Assembly: GCF_004349265.1 (NCBI RefSeq)
Contig: NZ_SMFL01000006.1
Coordinates: 62,001-126,000, forward strand
Direction: 5' to 3'
Source: Dyadobacter psychrotolerans
Lineage (GTDB): Bacteria > Bacteroidota > Bacteroidia > Cytophagales > Spirosomataceae
Length of the DNA: 64,000 nt
A program made the position numbers and the translations under genes. The notes below the pieces were generated by a model that saw only the letters and a program-made list of their open reading frames with translations, had not been told where the DNA came from and did no database searches. Below, piece after piece: positions 20,224 through 29,520 of the stretch (position 1 is its first letter; each line of letters begins with the position of its first letter).

Positions 20224-21765
20224 TCACGGTGCCATAATCCTGCTTACCTTCGTAAAATCAACATAGCTATATTTCCCCAGAACAGACAATTCAAGCATAA
20301 GCTTATATGTCCCCCACCGATATTTAACTTCTGTTTCTACAACTTTTTTTTCAGTCTGAGCAGGCTTACGTTTATCCTTTTTTATCAAAATTTCTGAGAT
20401 TGCCCTTCCATCCATTGCTGACGGAAGAGGTAATTGGTACAATCCTAAAATTGTAGGAACAATATCGACATTCGATGTTGGCAAATCAGTTTTGAATGAC
20501 TTTTTGAAATCCGGCCCTTTTGCAAAAAGTGCAATATTTACTTCATAGGGACTTGATCCTCCATGCCCGGCAACACCTACCGAAAAATCAGTTCCTGCGT
20601 AGCCCTTCATATTTTTTCTGTCATCCCAATTGGGCGCAACCAGAATGTCTCCCGAACGGCGATGATTAAAATGAATGATATCAAAAGAAAGCGTCCCTTT
20701 TACCCAACCCTCGGTATCTGCTGTCTTTCCTGGTTTTGCAAAAATGGCTCCGACCCATTCCTGCTTGTGTAAAGCAGACACGATATTTTGAATTATATTT
20801 TTATCATGATCTTTCACATACACAGACCCTTCGGCAACTACGACATCATCCGAATCTTTATTTTTTTTAAATCCTTCTTTGATTAAAAAATCAGTTAAAT
20901 TAATTTTTCCGGCATGTGTGACAAAACCATGGTCCGTGGAAATAATGATGTTAAACTGATCTGCCAAACCACTGCTTTCCAGAGCTTTCAAAATTCTCCC
21001 AAACTGGCCGTCGACAAACTTTATAGATGCCACTGCTTCATCAGATCCCATGCCGTGGTCATGCGCCGCTCCATCCGGATCTGACAGCCAGATCGCACTT
21101 ACCAGCGGACCATCCTTTGTTATTCCGTATTTCAGAAGCGCATCTGTAACCCATTCATGCCTGGCATTATCATCATGTTCGCTGTCTTCAGGTAATGGAC
21201 CGACTTCCCTTATTACGTCAGATTTAAGGCTTTCAGGCAAAATAAGACCGGGATTAATAATTGCCCCGTTCACTTTATAATTTTGCAAAAATGCCTGCCC
21301 TGTTGTTCCCGAACTGAAAACCATCATTCGTTCTCCTGCTTTTTCCAGAATTTCACCCAGTGAAACTGCGGTCAGCAACGGTCCGGCTATCACCTCAGAA
21401 GCCTTGTTTAAATCACCATAACCTGTCCCGATTGCTTTATTTTTATTTACTTCCGGAAAATAAACGGTGTTCCCTAAAATTCCATGTGTACCCGGATAGG
21501 ATCCAGTTGCGTAAGAAGCAGAATTTACTCTTGTAACAGTTGGAAAGACACTATGATGTTGTGAACCAAAACTTGCGTCCTGCCTGAAAGCAAACAAATT
21601 GGGCATCTGCTCCCTGGTAATATAATCCGGACGTAAACCGTCGAAGAAAACAATGAGCGTTTTGTTTTTATACTTTAAAATACTACCCTTTTCCTGCGCT
21701 GATGTAGGATTAATATTCCAGAACAGCAATAAAAAAAACAGCTGGTAAATCTTATTTTTCTTCAT
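20224..21765 (-). CDS. Secreted alkaline-phosphatase-superfamily phosphodiesterase (NPP-like)
   Basis: A 513-residue exported enzyme of the nucleotide pyrophosphatase/phosphodiesterase branch. After the signal peptide (cleavage near TSAQE), metal and nucleophile motifs follow in order: LIVFFDGLRPDYIT (first metal Asp), FPTVTRVNSASYATGSYPGTHG (nucleophile Thr), WLSDPDGAAHDHG (metal Asp and His), IISTDHGF and GVAGHGG (second metal site). Such enzymes split phosphodiester or pyrophosphate bonds of nucleotides or lipids outside the cytoplasm; the substrate here is unknown. It begins 8 bases after the secreted propeller gene and is the last gene of the DUF2089-led run. Confidence 0.85.
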   Translation of the reverse strand: MKKNKIYQLFFLLLFWNINPTSAQEKGSILKYKNKTLIVFFDGLRPDYITREQMPNLFAFRQDASFGSQHHSVFPTVTRVNSASYATGSYPGTHGILGNTVYFPEVNKNKAIGTGYGDLNKASEVIAGPLLTAVSLGEILEKAGERMMVFSSGTTGQAFLQNYKVNGAIINPGLILPESLKSDVIREVGPLPEDSEHDDNARHEWVTDALLKYGITKDGPLVSAIWLSDPDGAAHDHGMGSDEAVASIKFVDGQFGRILKALESSGLADQFNIIISTDHGFVTHAGKINLTDFLIKEGFKKNKDSDDVVVAEGSVYVKDHDKNIIQNIVSALHKQEWVGAIFAKPGKTADTEGWVKGTLSFDIIHFNHRRSGDILVAPNWDDRKNMKGYAGTDFSVGVAGHGGSSPYEVNIALFAKGPDFKKSFKTDLPTSNVDIVPTILGLYQLPLPSAMDGRAISEILIKKDKRKPAQTEKKVVETEVKYRWGTYKLMLELSVLGKYSYVDFTKVSRIMAP

Positions 21766-21773
21766 ATAAATAG

Positions 21774-22574
21774 TTACCTGATTTCATCCACAATGACTGA
21801 ATTTGTTTCTCTGTCAATACCATAAATCACGAGCTTTGTTTTTACTGAGCGGTCAATGGCAATACCCTGACCATGCATCCCGACAGGAATTGTTTTTACA
21901 TGTTCAAGCGTGTATCCGGATGTCGGAATCTTCATGACATATAATTCGGGTTTGTCGTGGCCTGTCAGATAAAGTAATCCGTCATTACCCCACGCCCCTC
22001 CGGAATTGCTTTTAGGTGTAAAAAGCGCAACAATATTTTTTGGAAATATCCAGGATTCAACCTGCTGCCACGCTTTGGTATATTTTACGAGCGACGTCCA
22101 GCGCACATCCCGTCCTTCACTTGCTTCCTTTCCGCCATAATGTGCAAAACCGATATACCAGAAACCATCTTTTTCGTCCATCCAGGTCAGCGAACCGTGC
22201 TCTGCAATGCCAAAACTGTGGTTACCGATATGCAGTAAAGTTTTGGTATCGAAGATTTCTACTGAACTCGCCATCGGAATTTCCGGATAATTGGAATTGG
22301 CGCAGTATAGTTTGCCATTCGATACCAGACCGCTGTTGAGATGTTTAATGCCTTGTTTGGCTCCGTCCCAGGAACTTACCAGCTTGCCATCTGTTTTCGT
22401 ATACTTTTGAATGGTACTGTTATTGATCACATAAAAGAAATTCCCATCAACGGCCACCGCCTGCTTTGCCTCAGGAAGTTGGAATTTGTGAAGTTCAGTG
22501 ACCTGCTGGGCGATACTACTGACAGACAGAAAAAAGGAGAAGTATACAAATATAAGCAGTCTGGGATGCGTCAT
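21774..22574 (-). CDS. Secreted beta-propeller-like protein of unknown function
   Basis: A 266-residue protein with a signal peptide (LLIFVYFSFFLSVSSIAQ) and repeated short blades of the form VDGNFFYVINNSTIQKYTKTDG, SNGKLYCANSN and NDGLLYLTGHDKPELYVMKI, typical of a small propeller. No catalytic motif is evident. It resembles proteins annotated as cycloisomerase-like or quinoprotein-like, but no specific function can be supported. It lies 44 bases after the DUF3784 gene and 8 bases before the phosphodiesterase gene, so it is probably co-expressed with that secreted enzyme. Confidence 0.65.
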   Translation of the reverse strand: MTHPRLLIFVYFSFFLSVSSIAQQVTELHKFQLPEAKQAVAVDGNFFYVINNSTIQKYTKTDGKLVSSWDGAKQGIKHLNSGLVSNGKLYCANSNYPEIPMASSVEIFDTKTLLHIGNHSFGIAEHGSLTWMDEKDGFWYIGFAHYGGKEASEGRDVRWTSLVKYTKAWQQVESWIFPKNIVALFTPKSNSGGAWGNDGLLYLTGHDKPELYVMKIPTSGYTLEHVKTIPVGMHGQGIAIDRSVKTKLVIYGIDRETNSVIVDEIR

Positions 22575-22618
22575 GGTTTAATTCTATAAGAGTCAATTTA
22601 ATGACTAAAAATAGGAAA

Positions 22619-23347
22619 TTAAAGGCCACGCCACCGCATTATTTTTGTGTTAAGTTCTGACATACTGACTTCATCTGCATTGTAGTAAATATCTCCTTTT
22701 GAAGTGTTTAACCAGAGAACAGGCGCTACTTTTTTATTTACATAAAGTCTGACAACCTTTCCTCCTTTTACTTTAAATGATCCTTTGGCATAGTCACCAC
22801 CTGCGAAACCATTTATTTTATTAAATGAGCCAGACATTTCAGGCAGTTCATTTACCAGAGCCTGATTCAAAATATCGTCCTTTCTGATTTTTAAACCAAA
22901 AGAACCTTTAATTTCAAGCAGATCTTTGGTCAGTACTAATTCGCTGCTCTTATAATCCTGTGATCCCTGAAAGCCTATAACTGCTGCGATGATGAGTAAA
23001 ATGCCTCCGACGAAATAGGAAATAACCATCTGGCTGGATGAGCCTTTGTAGAATGACTTCCCTTGAAACACCATCCAGGCATAGGCAATTAACGGATAAG
23101 TGGTCATGAACATGCTGGCCCGGTTGTTATTAAAAAAACCAATAAGCACCGTTCCGACAAAAAGAGAAATGCCCAGGAAAATGTGAAATCGCTTGAAAAA
23201 TCTCAGATAGGAATCAATATCTATTTTAGCCCTTTCGGTTTCCGACATCGTATTGTAACCCGACAAAATGTACTTCGCGTTGTTTTTGGTTACAATAAAA
23301 CCCAGTGAGTAAAAAACCAGTGACAGAAAAAAGGCTACGTATATCAT
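22619..23347 (-). CDS. DUF3784 family membrane protein
   Basis: A 242-residue membrane protein. The N-terminal half has four hydrophobic segments with the family pattern FYSLGFIVTKNNAKYILSGYNTMSE and YLRFFKRFHIFLGISLF, diagnostic of DUF3784. The C-terminal half (about 130-242) is soluble and beta-rich (KLRKDD-like charge, VVRLYVNKKVAPVLWLNTSKGDIYYN) and resembles a PH-like domain. Function is unknown. It is 28 bases downstream of the hydrolase gene in the same run. Confidence 0.75.
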   Translation of the reverse strand: MIYVAFFLSLVFYSLGFIVTKNNAKYILSGYNTMSETERAKIDIDSYLRFFKRFHIFLGISLFVGTVLIGFFNNNRASMFMTTYPLIAYAWMVFQGKSFYKGSSSQMVISYFVGGILLIIAAVIGFQGSQDYKSSELVLTKDLLEIKGSFGLKIRKDDILNQALVNELPEMSGSFNKINGFAGGDYAKGSFKVKGGKVVRLYVNKKVAPVLWLNTSKGDIYYNADEVSMSELNTKIMRWRGL

Positions 23348-23375
23348 TTTATTCCAAATTAACTTTTGAACCCGG

Positions 23376-24764
23376 CTACCTCATTAAAATCCAGTCAGAA
23401 ATAATTTTTAAAGCGGTTGGCGAAAAGGTTTCTTCAATCTGCCCGTACTCAGACACGTTACCCGTGTTAGCGGTTTGGAAGAGATGGTTAAGATCCGGCA
23501 GCTCCATGGCCGTCAATTGAACTTTTGGATTTTTGCCCAGAATGTTGCGCATGACTTCCAGGTTTTGCTTTGGCGGTACCTGTAGATCCTTTGAGCCATT
23601 TAGCGCTAAAACCGGCCCGGTTACTTTTCCCAGATATTCTTTTGGTTTCAAATTCATAAAGCCAATAAACCAGGGATTGAAAGTTTTCATAATCTGCTTT
23701 GCCTGCTGTCTGATTGCGGTTTCAGTTGCGCTTCCTTTTGATAAGGCTGTCAGCTGTCCAACAAAAACGTCTTCTATTTTCTTTAAAGTACTGTCGGTAA
23801 CCGGCCCGTTTTTAAGAAGGGCAAAAGCTTTGGCGTTTGTTTCTGCCTGTAATTTGAGGTTATCTGCGGACGCACCCGACTTTTCGCCGATCAGCCTTGC
23901 CTGTTCCAGCATCAATTCATCGATTTCCATTGCTGGTGCAGCTAATAACACCAGAAAATCAGGACTGCTGTTTCCGGAAGCTACAATCGGCCCGACCAGT
24001 CCGCCTTCGCTGTGTCCGATTAAACCAACTTTTTTAGGATTCATTTTTTGTTCTGCCCTTAAATATTCCAAAGCAGCCGCAGCATCCTCCGCAAAATCGT
24101 AAGTCAGTGCTTTGGAAAAAGCACCGCCCGACTGCCCCACACCCCTGTCGTCATAACGCAAAACAGCAATTCCGTTTCTGGTCAGATAATCAGCTATAAC
24201 AGCAAAAGATTTATGACCAAAAATTTCCGAGTCCCGGTTTTGCGGTCCGGAGCCGCTTACAAGAATTACAGCAGGAAAAGTCCCGTTCCCTCGCGGCACA
24301 GTCAGCGTACCGGCCAATTTTATTCCTGACTTTTTATTTTCAAAAGAAACTTCCTTTGCCTCATAAGGAAATGGTGATTTGGGTGTTTGCGGACGATTGG
24401 GGCCCGCTTTTGCTGCATCTGTTCTGGCAAGATTAAGAGGCAATTTCATTCCGCTTTGCTGCCACTCTCCGTTAACCAGACTATCACTCACCATCTCTCC
24501 TGCATAAACAACCTTTATAGCATCCAGGTTGATGGTAATGCGTTTGCCATCCTGAGCAACTGAACTTGCCCTGATGCCTTTCGCACCCTGCGCCGGAATG
24601 TCCATAGTCGCCTGGTATACGTTCGCTTCCTGACTAATATTAAAAATAATGTCAACCTGTCCGCCCGGTATTTTTAACGAACCAGCCCAAATTCCCTGCA
24701 TCTGTTGTGCTGAAACAGACACCGCACTCAAAGCGATAAAGAGGATAAGAAAATGTTTTTTCAT
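23376..24764 (-). CDS. Exported alpha/beta hydrolase (serine aminopeptidase S33-like)
   Basis: A 462-residue protein with a signal peptide (FLILFIALSAVSVSAQ). Residues about 20-120 form a small beta domain (GIWAGSLKIPGGQVDIIFNI), and the hydrolase domain starts near residue 140 (GIKLAGTLTVPRGNGTFPAV). The oxyanion region is LVSGSGPQNRDSEIFG, the nucleophile Ser is in GLIGHSEGGLVG, the acid is likely in LNGSKDLQVP and the His in LPDLNHLFQ. The substrate is unknown; related proteins are esterases or peptidases. The ATG overlaps the end of the upstream membrane-protein gene by 4 bases (ATGA), indicating coupling. Confidence 0.85.
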   Translation of the reverse strand: MKKHFLILFIALSAVSVSAQQMQGIWAGSLKIPGGQVDIIFNISQEANVYQATMDIPAQGAKGIRASSVAQDGKRITINLDAIKVVYAGEMVSDSLVNGEWQQSGMKLPLNLARTDAAKAGPNRPQTPKSPFPYEAKEVSFENKKSGIKLAGTLTVPRGNGTFPAVILVSGSGPQNRDSEIFGHKSFAVIADYLTRNGIAVLRYDDRGVGQSGGAFSKALTYDFAEDAAAALEYLRAEQKMNPKKVGLIGHSEGGLVGPIVASGNSSPDFLVLLAAPAMEIDELMLEQARLIGEKSGASADNLKLQAETNAKAFALLKNGPVTDSTLKKIEDVFVGQLTALSKGSATETAIRQQAKQIMKTFNPWFIGFMNLKPKEYLGKVTGPVLALNGSKDLQVPPKQNLEVMRNILGKNPKVQLTAMELPDLNHLFQTANTGNVSEYGQIEETFSPTALKIISDWILMR

Positions 24765-25327
24765 AAAAATTGAAACAGATAAAAAATGAGCACCTTTGAA
24801 AGTATTTCCGCAGCCAGAAGTCCGCCGGTAAAACAGGCAACCGCCTTTCCCTGCTTGATATTTGTAGAAATAGAAAATGCGTTGAACATCAGTGCAATCA
24901 TCCAGATTGCGGGTATCATGGTAAATACAGCACTTAAAAGGAGCTTTACCGGATTGTCCAGGCTTACCGGATAAATAGGCAAGAATCCCATCAAAGCAAC
25001 TGGCAAAGTAATGATCCTGGCCATAGCCATCGTTCCTGCCACATCAATCAGGCGGATTCTGGATTTTGAGAAAATTAACCCTACCGGATAAAATACAGCA
25101 ACTACACTAAACCAGGCGATAAATTGCTCGCCTAAAAACCAAAGATATTTGCCTGAGGCACCAAAATGAATATCAATAGCACCGTCAAAATGTGTTTTAC
25201 TAAAATATGAAACAACAGATGCAGCCAGCATAGCAGCCCAGCCGATTAAGAGCGCCTGTTCCCCGGCTATGTAAATGAAGGGATTAAAAAGCCATTTACT
25301 CAGATTTGCGGATTTCGGGTTATTCAT
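24761..25327 (-). CDS. Yip1-like multi-pass membrane protein
   Basis: A 188-residue protein with about five membrane segments: QALLIGWAAMLAASVVSYF, FIAWFSVVAVFYPVGLIF, MAMARIITLPVALMGFLP, LLLSAVFTMIPAIWMIALMF and ACFTGGLLAAEILSKVLIF. The pattern resembles bacterial Yip1-domain proteins; that assignment is tentative. It overlaps the DUF2089 gene by 8 bases and the hydrolase gene by 4, so all three are made together. One possibility is that it holds or senses for the DUF2089 protein at the membrane (inference). Confidence 0.6.
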   Translation of the reverse strand: MNNPKSANLSKWLFNPFIYIAGEQALLIGWAAMLAASVVSYFSKTHFDGAIDIHFGASGKYLWFLGEQFIAWFSVVAVFYPVGLIFSKSRIRLIDVAGTMAMARIITLPVALMGFLPIYPVSLDNPVKLLLSAVFTMIPAIWMIALMFNAFSISTNIKQGKAVACFTGGLLAAEILSKVLIFYLFQFL

Positions 25328-25631
25328 CCTTGCTGATTTTTAAAATGAGGTCATCAAGCATATTACGAACCGTCGGATAACTAAGGCTTAGCTTTTGAGC
25401 CATCTCTTTCAGACTGCCGCTGCTTTTTATAAAACTAAGTATAAACTGCTGGTCCTCGGAAGACATTTTTGCCAATACAGGCAGATCAAACTTGCCGGAG
25501 ACAGCTGTTCCGCATGCTTCACAACCCAGGCTGGTAACCTTGAGCGCTGCTTCACAAGCGGGGCAAAAATAGGGAAGTTTTTTCGTTACATTATTCACAA
25601 TAAACAACAGATATTTAATATTATTAAACAT
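25320..25631 (-). CDS. DUF2089 family zinc-ribbon/HTH protein
   Basis: A 103-residue protein. Residues about 22-42 form a four-cysteine zinc ribbon (CPACEAALKVTSLGCEACG), then FDLPVLAKMSSEDQQFILSF and a helix-turn-helix LKEMAQKLSLSYPTVRNMLDD, the full DUF2089 pattern. The HTH suggests DNA binding or a sigma-region-4-like role; no target is known. A GTG at 25598 would give a start (VNNVTKKLPYFCPAC) nearer the family norm than the ATG at 25631. It is the first gene of the minus-strand operon. Confidence 0.85.
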   Translation of the reverse strand: MFNNIKYLLFIVNNVTKKLPYFCPACEAALKVTSLGCEACGTAVSGKFDLPVLAKMSSEDQQFILSFIKSSGSLKEMAQKLSLSYPTVRNMLDDLILKISKDE

Positions 25632-25766
25632 AAAGTTAACAATATTTATTTTTATTCAAAATACATTAAATAATATTTGATTTCAACCTACCTTAATAAA
25701 TATTGATATTCCCAAAAGGCTTAACATTTGGAACAAATACAGTACACGCTTCTTTCTAATAAACCT

Positions 25767-25774
25767 TACTTTTG
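25767..25774 (+). promoter_or_regulatory. Candidate -7 box of the helicase gene
   Basis: TACTTTTG fits TAnnTTTG and lies 22 bases before the ATG at 25797. It supports that start over the in-frame TTG at 25728. A -33 TTTG was not found at the normal spacing. Confidence 0.35.
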
Positions 25775-25796
25775 TATAAAGACGATTTGCCCCACG

Positions 25797-28259
25797 ATGG
25801 AAGAAAACACACAACTTCAGCTTGCTGCTGAATTCATGCACCATACCAATAAAAATATTTTCCTGACCGGAAAAGCCGGAACGGGCAAAACGACTTTTTT
25901 ACACAACCTTAAAAAAACGCTTCATAAAAGAATGGCCATTGTTGCACCAACCGGTGTGGCAGCTATTAATGCGGGAGGCGTAACCATTCATTCATTTTTC
26001 CAGCTGCCTTTTGGCCCGCATATCCCGGACAGTTTTCTTAAAACCCAGAGTGTTCACAAGTTCAGTAAGGAAAGAATCAATCTCATCAAAAGCCTGGATT
26101 TGCTGGTAATCGATGAAATCAGTATGGTGCGTGCCGATATGCTGGATGGAATTGACGAAGTTTTGAGAAAACACAAAGATCCCAATCAGCCTTTCGGAGG
26201 AATACAGCTGCTGATGATCGGTGATTTGCACCAGCTTTCACCGGTTATCAAAGACGAAGAATGGAATATGCTAAAAAGCTATTACGATACCATTTTCTTT
26301 TTCAGCAGCCATGCACTCAAAAAAACAAACCCGGTTCGTATTGAACTGACGCATATTTACCGCCAGTCGGATACCACGTTTATTGACCTGCTGAACCGGA
26401 TCAGAGAAAATAAACTGGATAAGGAAACGCTTGCGACACTTAACCAACGCTATATCCCCGACTTCAAACCCGCTGACGATGAAGGTTATATAACACTAAC
26501 TACTCACAATGCCAGTGCCCAAAATATCAATTCAGTAAAACTGAAAGAAATTGAGGGAAAACTAAAAACCTTCGAAGCCGAGGTAAGCGGCGACTTTCCT
26601 GCTGTTTCTTATCCGACAGAACAAAGTCTTGCACTTAAAATCGGGGCACAGGTGATGTTTGTAAAAAATGATGTTTCCAGAGAAAAGCTTTTTTACAATG
26701 GCAAAATCGGCCAGGTTACAAGGATAAGCCCTGATGCGATTTATGTAAAATGTAAAGGTGAATATGGTGAGATCGAAGTCGAAAAGGCGGAATGGCGAAA
26801 CGTTAAATATGCATTAAACGCTCAAACCAAGGAAATCGAAGAGCAGATTATCGGCAGTTTTATTCAATATCCGCTTAAACTAGCCTGGGCAATCACCATT
26901 CATAAAAGTCAGGGATTGACTTTTGAAAAAGCAATCATTGACGCCAATGCTTCCTTTGCACACGGCCAGGTGTATGTGGCGCTTAGCCGTTGTAAAAGTT
27001 TTGAAGGCATGGTGTTAAGCACAAAAATTGGCTCGACCAGCGTGAAAACAGACGGAACAGTTGCAGCTTATTCCAGAGATGCCAGCAACAATCCGCCGGA
27101 TAGCAGACAGCTTCTTGACGCAAAGTTTTCATTTCAAAGGTCGTTGCTTTTTGAATTATTTGATTTTACTGAAATCAGGAGAGCATTTTTTAATCTTAAC
27201 CGAATCCTGGAAGAAAATGCAAGTATCCTGAATCCTGCCATTTTGGATACCGCCAGACAGACAAAGGATTCGTTTGAAAAAGAGGTTTTTAATGTAGCTG
27301 AAAAATTCAGAAACCAGCTTAACCAGCTCATGACTGACGCTACACTGCCGGAAAACAATGAAACTTTAAAGGAAAGAGTAACCAAGGCTATCGGTTATTT
27401 TTCAGATAAAATTGAAAATGTGCTGTATCCTGAGGTCAAAGGTCTTGAAATAGAAACGGATAACACGGCGATAAAAAAGACGGCTTTACAGGCTTTGGAA
27501 AACCTGCAAAAATCGGTTTCGGTCAAAAGTGCGTGTGTAAAGGCTTCATTAAATGGATTTACTACAAATGCCTATCTGCGTGCCAAAGCAAATGCAGACA
27601 TCGACTTTAAAGCACAAAAGGATGCCGGCCCTGCTGCCAAAAATGTTACTGTTCCGAAAAATATGGAACACGGCAAATTATATGCAGCATTAAAAACATG
27701 GAGAAAAGAAGTTGCAGCAGAGCACGACGTACTGGATTATCTGGTTTTACCCATGAAAACCTTGTTGGAACTGGCCGAAGTTTTGCCTAAATCAATGGAG
27801 CAGTTGGCGAAGATCAGAGGAATTGGCAAAGCCAAAGTAAAACAATACGGAGCCGTTCTTATTGAAATGATCTCTGACTATTGTAAAGAGAATAATGTTG
27901 ATGTATCACAAATCGGCGATTCCGAAAAACCGGAGGCTTTTGTTAAAATAAAAAAGGAAAAACAGGACACCAAAAGGGCCAGTCTGGAATTATTTCTTTC
28001 CGGAAAAAACATTGAGGAAGTCGCAGCAGAAAGAGGATTTACGGCCGGAACCATCGAAGTTCATCTGATCCATTTTATTGAAACAGGTGAACTTGATATT
28101 TATACTCTTTATGAAAAGGAAAAGATAAACGCTATCGTTGATTATATCACCGAAAACAGGCAGGCTTCCCTTGGCGAAGCAAAAACAGCTTTGGGAGAAG
28201 ATTTTTCTTATCCGGAAATCAGGGCTGTTTTGAAGTACCTGCGGGCAGCTGATCTATAA
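25797..28259 (+). CDS. Pif1-like helicase with C-terminal HRDC and helix-turn-helix domains
   Basis: An 820-residue superfamily 1B helicase. Walker A GKAGTGKT is at residues 25-32, followed by APTGVAAINAGGVTIHSFF, VIDEISMVRADMLD (Walker B), MIGDLHQLSPV and the C-terminal ITIHKSQGLTFEKA and YVALSRCKS. After the motor, an HRDC domain (about 620-700: YAALKTWRKEVAAEH, LAKIRGIGKAKVKQYG) and a RecQ-tail-type HTH (about 725-815: LFLSGKNIEEVAAERGFT) follow. Pif1 helicases unwind DNA, including G-quadruplexes (family knowledge). The ATG at 25797 is favoured by the start of homology. The 3' end overlaps the convergent DUF3472 gene by 41 bases. Confidence 0.9.
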   Translation: MEENTQLQLAAEFMHHTNKNIFLTGKAGTGKTTFLHNLKKTLHKRMAIVAPTGVAAINAGGVTIHSFFQLPFGPHIPDSFLKTQSVHKFSKERINLIKSLDLLVIDEISMVRADMLDGIDEVLRKHKDPNQPFGGIQLLMIGDLHQLSPVIKDEEWNMLKSYYDTIFFFSSHALKKTNPVRIELTHIYRQSDTTFIDLLNRIRENKLDKETLATLNQRYIPDFKPADDEGYITLTTHNASAQNINSVKLKEIEGKLKTFEAEVSGDFPAVSYPTEQSLALKIGAQVMFVKNDVSREKLFYNGKIGQVTRISPDAIYVKCKGEYGEIEVEKAEWRNVKYALNAQTKEIEEQIIGSFIQYPLKLAWAITIHKSQGLTFEKAIIDANASFAHGQVYVALSRCKSFEGMVLSTKIGSTSVKTDGTVAAYSRDASNNPPDSRQLLDAKFSFQRSLLFELFDFTEIRRAFFNLNRILEENASILNPAILDTARQTKDSFEKEVFNVAEKFRNQLNQLMTDATLPENNETLKERVTKAIGYFSDKIENVLYPEVKGLEIETDNTAIKKTALQALENLQKSVSVKSACVKASLNGFTTNAYLRAKANADIDFKAQKDAGPAAKNVTVPKNMEHGKLYAALKTWRKEVAAEHDVLDYLVLPMKTLLELAEVLPKSMEQLAKIRGIGKAKVKQYGAVLIEMISDYCKENNVDVSQIGDSEKPEAFVKIKKEKQDTKRASLELFLSGKNIEEVAAERGFTAGTIEVHLIHFIETGELDIYTLYEKEKINAIVDYITENRQASLGEAKTALGEDFSYPEIRAVLKYLRAADL

Positions 28260-29520
28260 GTTTAAAATCGATAACCGGCTCTTTTCCGGACGACTGTCTT
28301 TCAAACATAGTATTGATTTCGGTATAATCCTTAAAAAAACCGCAGTTTTGTAGAAAGAAAAGGTCTTTGTCTTTTCCTCCTGCATAGTCCATCCGATAAC
28401 CTTTGCGTGCCGTTGCATCTGCTGTAAATTTTGCCTGGGTTAGTTCCGTCCATTTACCGGAAGAGCTTCTCACCCATTGATTTCCAAAATTGACTTTCCT
28501 TTCCAGGTCGCCCATTTGAGGGATAAAGTTTTCTAGAAAAGAGTGAAAACGTTTTAGATAAGTATGTGTTTTAGGGCGTTTGAAACTGGCAATAATACGC
28601 CACTGGTTTTCTTCCGGAGCAAAAAAGTAAGCGGTGTAAGTCGTTGTGCTGTCGCCGGCAGGTTTTCCATTTAACAAAAACCGATAGGTATTCCCCGCCT
28701 TCCAGTTGTATTTTAAATAACTCTGCCCCCCCGAACCTTCGTTACCAAATTCGCCCGTATGCACGTCCGCTCCCTTTCTAAGCATCACAATCTGCTTATC
28801 CAGCGGAATTGATTTGGGGTCATCGGTTTTGAACGGGCTCCACACCGAAAACAAGATTCTACGTTCTGTTTCAGAATTTACCTGCATTCCAAAATAACCT
28901 TCACCGAAACCATCAGCCATAAAATATGAGCCGATAACGTCCTGCTTCTCCGGTACGGTTACCTCGTTGTAAAACCATTCAATATCCTCGTTGGCCGGCA
29001 AGGTATAATTTAAATGAACCGACGGCCCGCGCCTTCCCCAATAGAAATAATTGTCTTTGCTGTCTTTTACAAAAAACGTTTGCTCGTCAACCGCACTCCC
29101 TTCGAAGATTAACTCGCTCAAAGCTGCAAAAGTAGCCGCCGTTTTAGAAATACCTTTTAAAGAGATTTTAACATAACCCGCACCGGCAACATCCCACTCC
29201 CCTGTATCGAATTGATCGGACGTACCTGCCAATGATATAGTCTTGGATTTACCGGAGATGGTTACACTCAATTTGCTTTTCCCGTCGACACTGGCTTTCA
29301 GAAAGATTTTCACCTTTCCGGCTTTTGCAAAACGTACATAAACATCAACAACTTCAGCGGGATCAGCCCAGTTTGTGATTCCTTTTTCAGTAATCCTCGC
29401 CGTCTTCCCACCGTGTATCCATGCATTTCCACCAAGCGGCAAGTGAATACTATTCTGTGCAAACAAGTTTGCAGCAGTGAAAAATAATCCGGAAAATATA
29501 AAACTAAAAAAACGTGACAT
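28219..29520 (-). CDS. Exported DUF3472/DUF5077 protein
   Basis: A 433-residue protein with a signal peptide (FFSFIFSGLFFTAANLFAQ). Residues about 25-140 match DUF5077 (LPLGGNAWIHGGKTARITEKGITNW, carbohydrate-binding-like), and about 150-300 match DUF3472 (NYFYWGRRGPSVHLNY, FYNEVTVP, YFGMQVNSETERRILFSVW). The C-terminal part (YLKRFHSFLENF) is also conserved in the family. Such proteins are thought to act on or bind sugars, but no activity is established. The ATG at 29520 gives the clean signal. The last 41 bases overlap the convergent helicase gene. The roughly 300 bases upstream hold nothing convincing. Confidence 0.82.
   Translation of the reverse strand: MSRFFSFIFSGLFFTAANLFAQNSIHLPLGGNAWIHGGKTARITEKGITNWADPAEVVDVYVRFAKAGKVKIFLKASVDGKSKLSVTISGKSKTISLAGTSDQFDTGEWDVAGAGYVKISLKGISKTAATFAALSELIFEGSAVDEQTFFVKDSKDNYFYWGRRGPSVHLNYTLPANEDIEWFYNEVTVPEKQDVIGSYFMADGFGEGYFGMQVNSETERRILFSVWSPFKTDDPKSIPLDKQIVMLRKGADVHTGEFGNEGSGGQSYLKYNWKAGNTYRFLLNGKPAGDSTTTYTAYFFAPEENQWRIIASFKRPKTHTYLKRFHSFLENFIPQMGDLERKVNFGNQWVRSSSGKWTELTQAKFTADATARKGYRMDYAGGKDKDLFFLQNCGFFKDYTEINTMFERQSSGKEPVIDFKLIDQLPAGTSKQP

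Noticed and set aside
23533-24102. 189-residue open frame on the plus strand
   Set aside because: It is fully antisense to the exported alpha/beta hydrolase gene, which has clear catalytic motifs; the frame has no recognisable domain.
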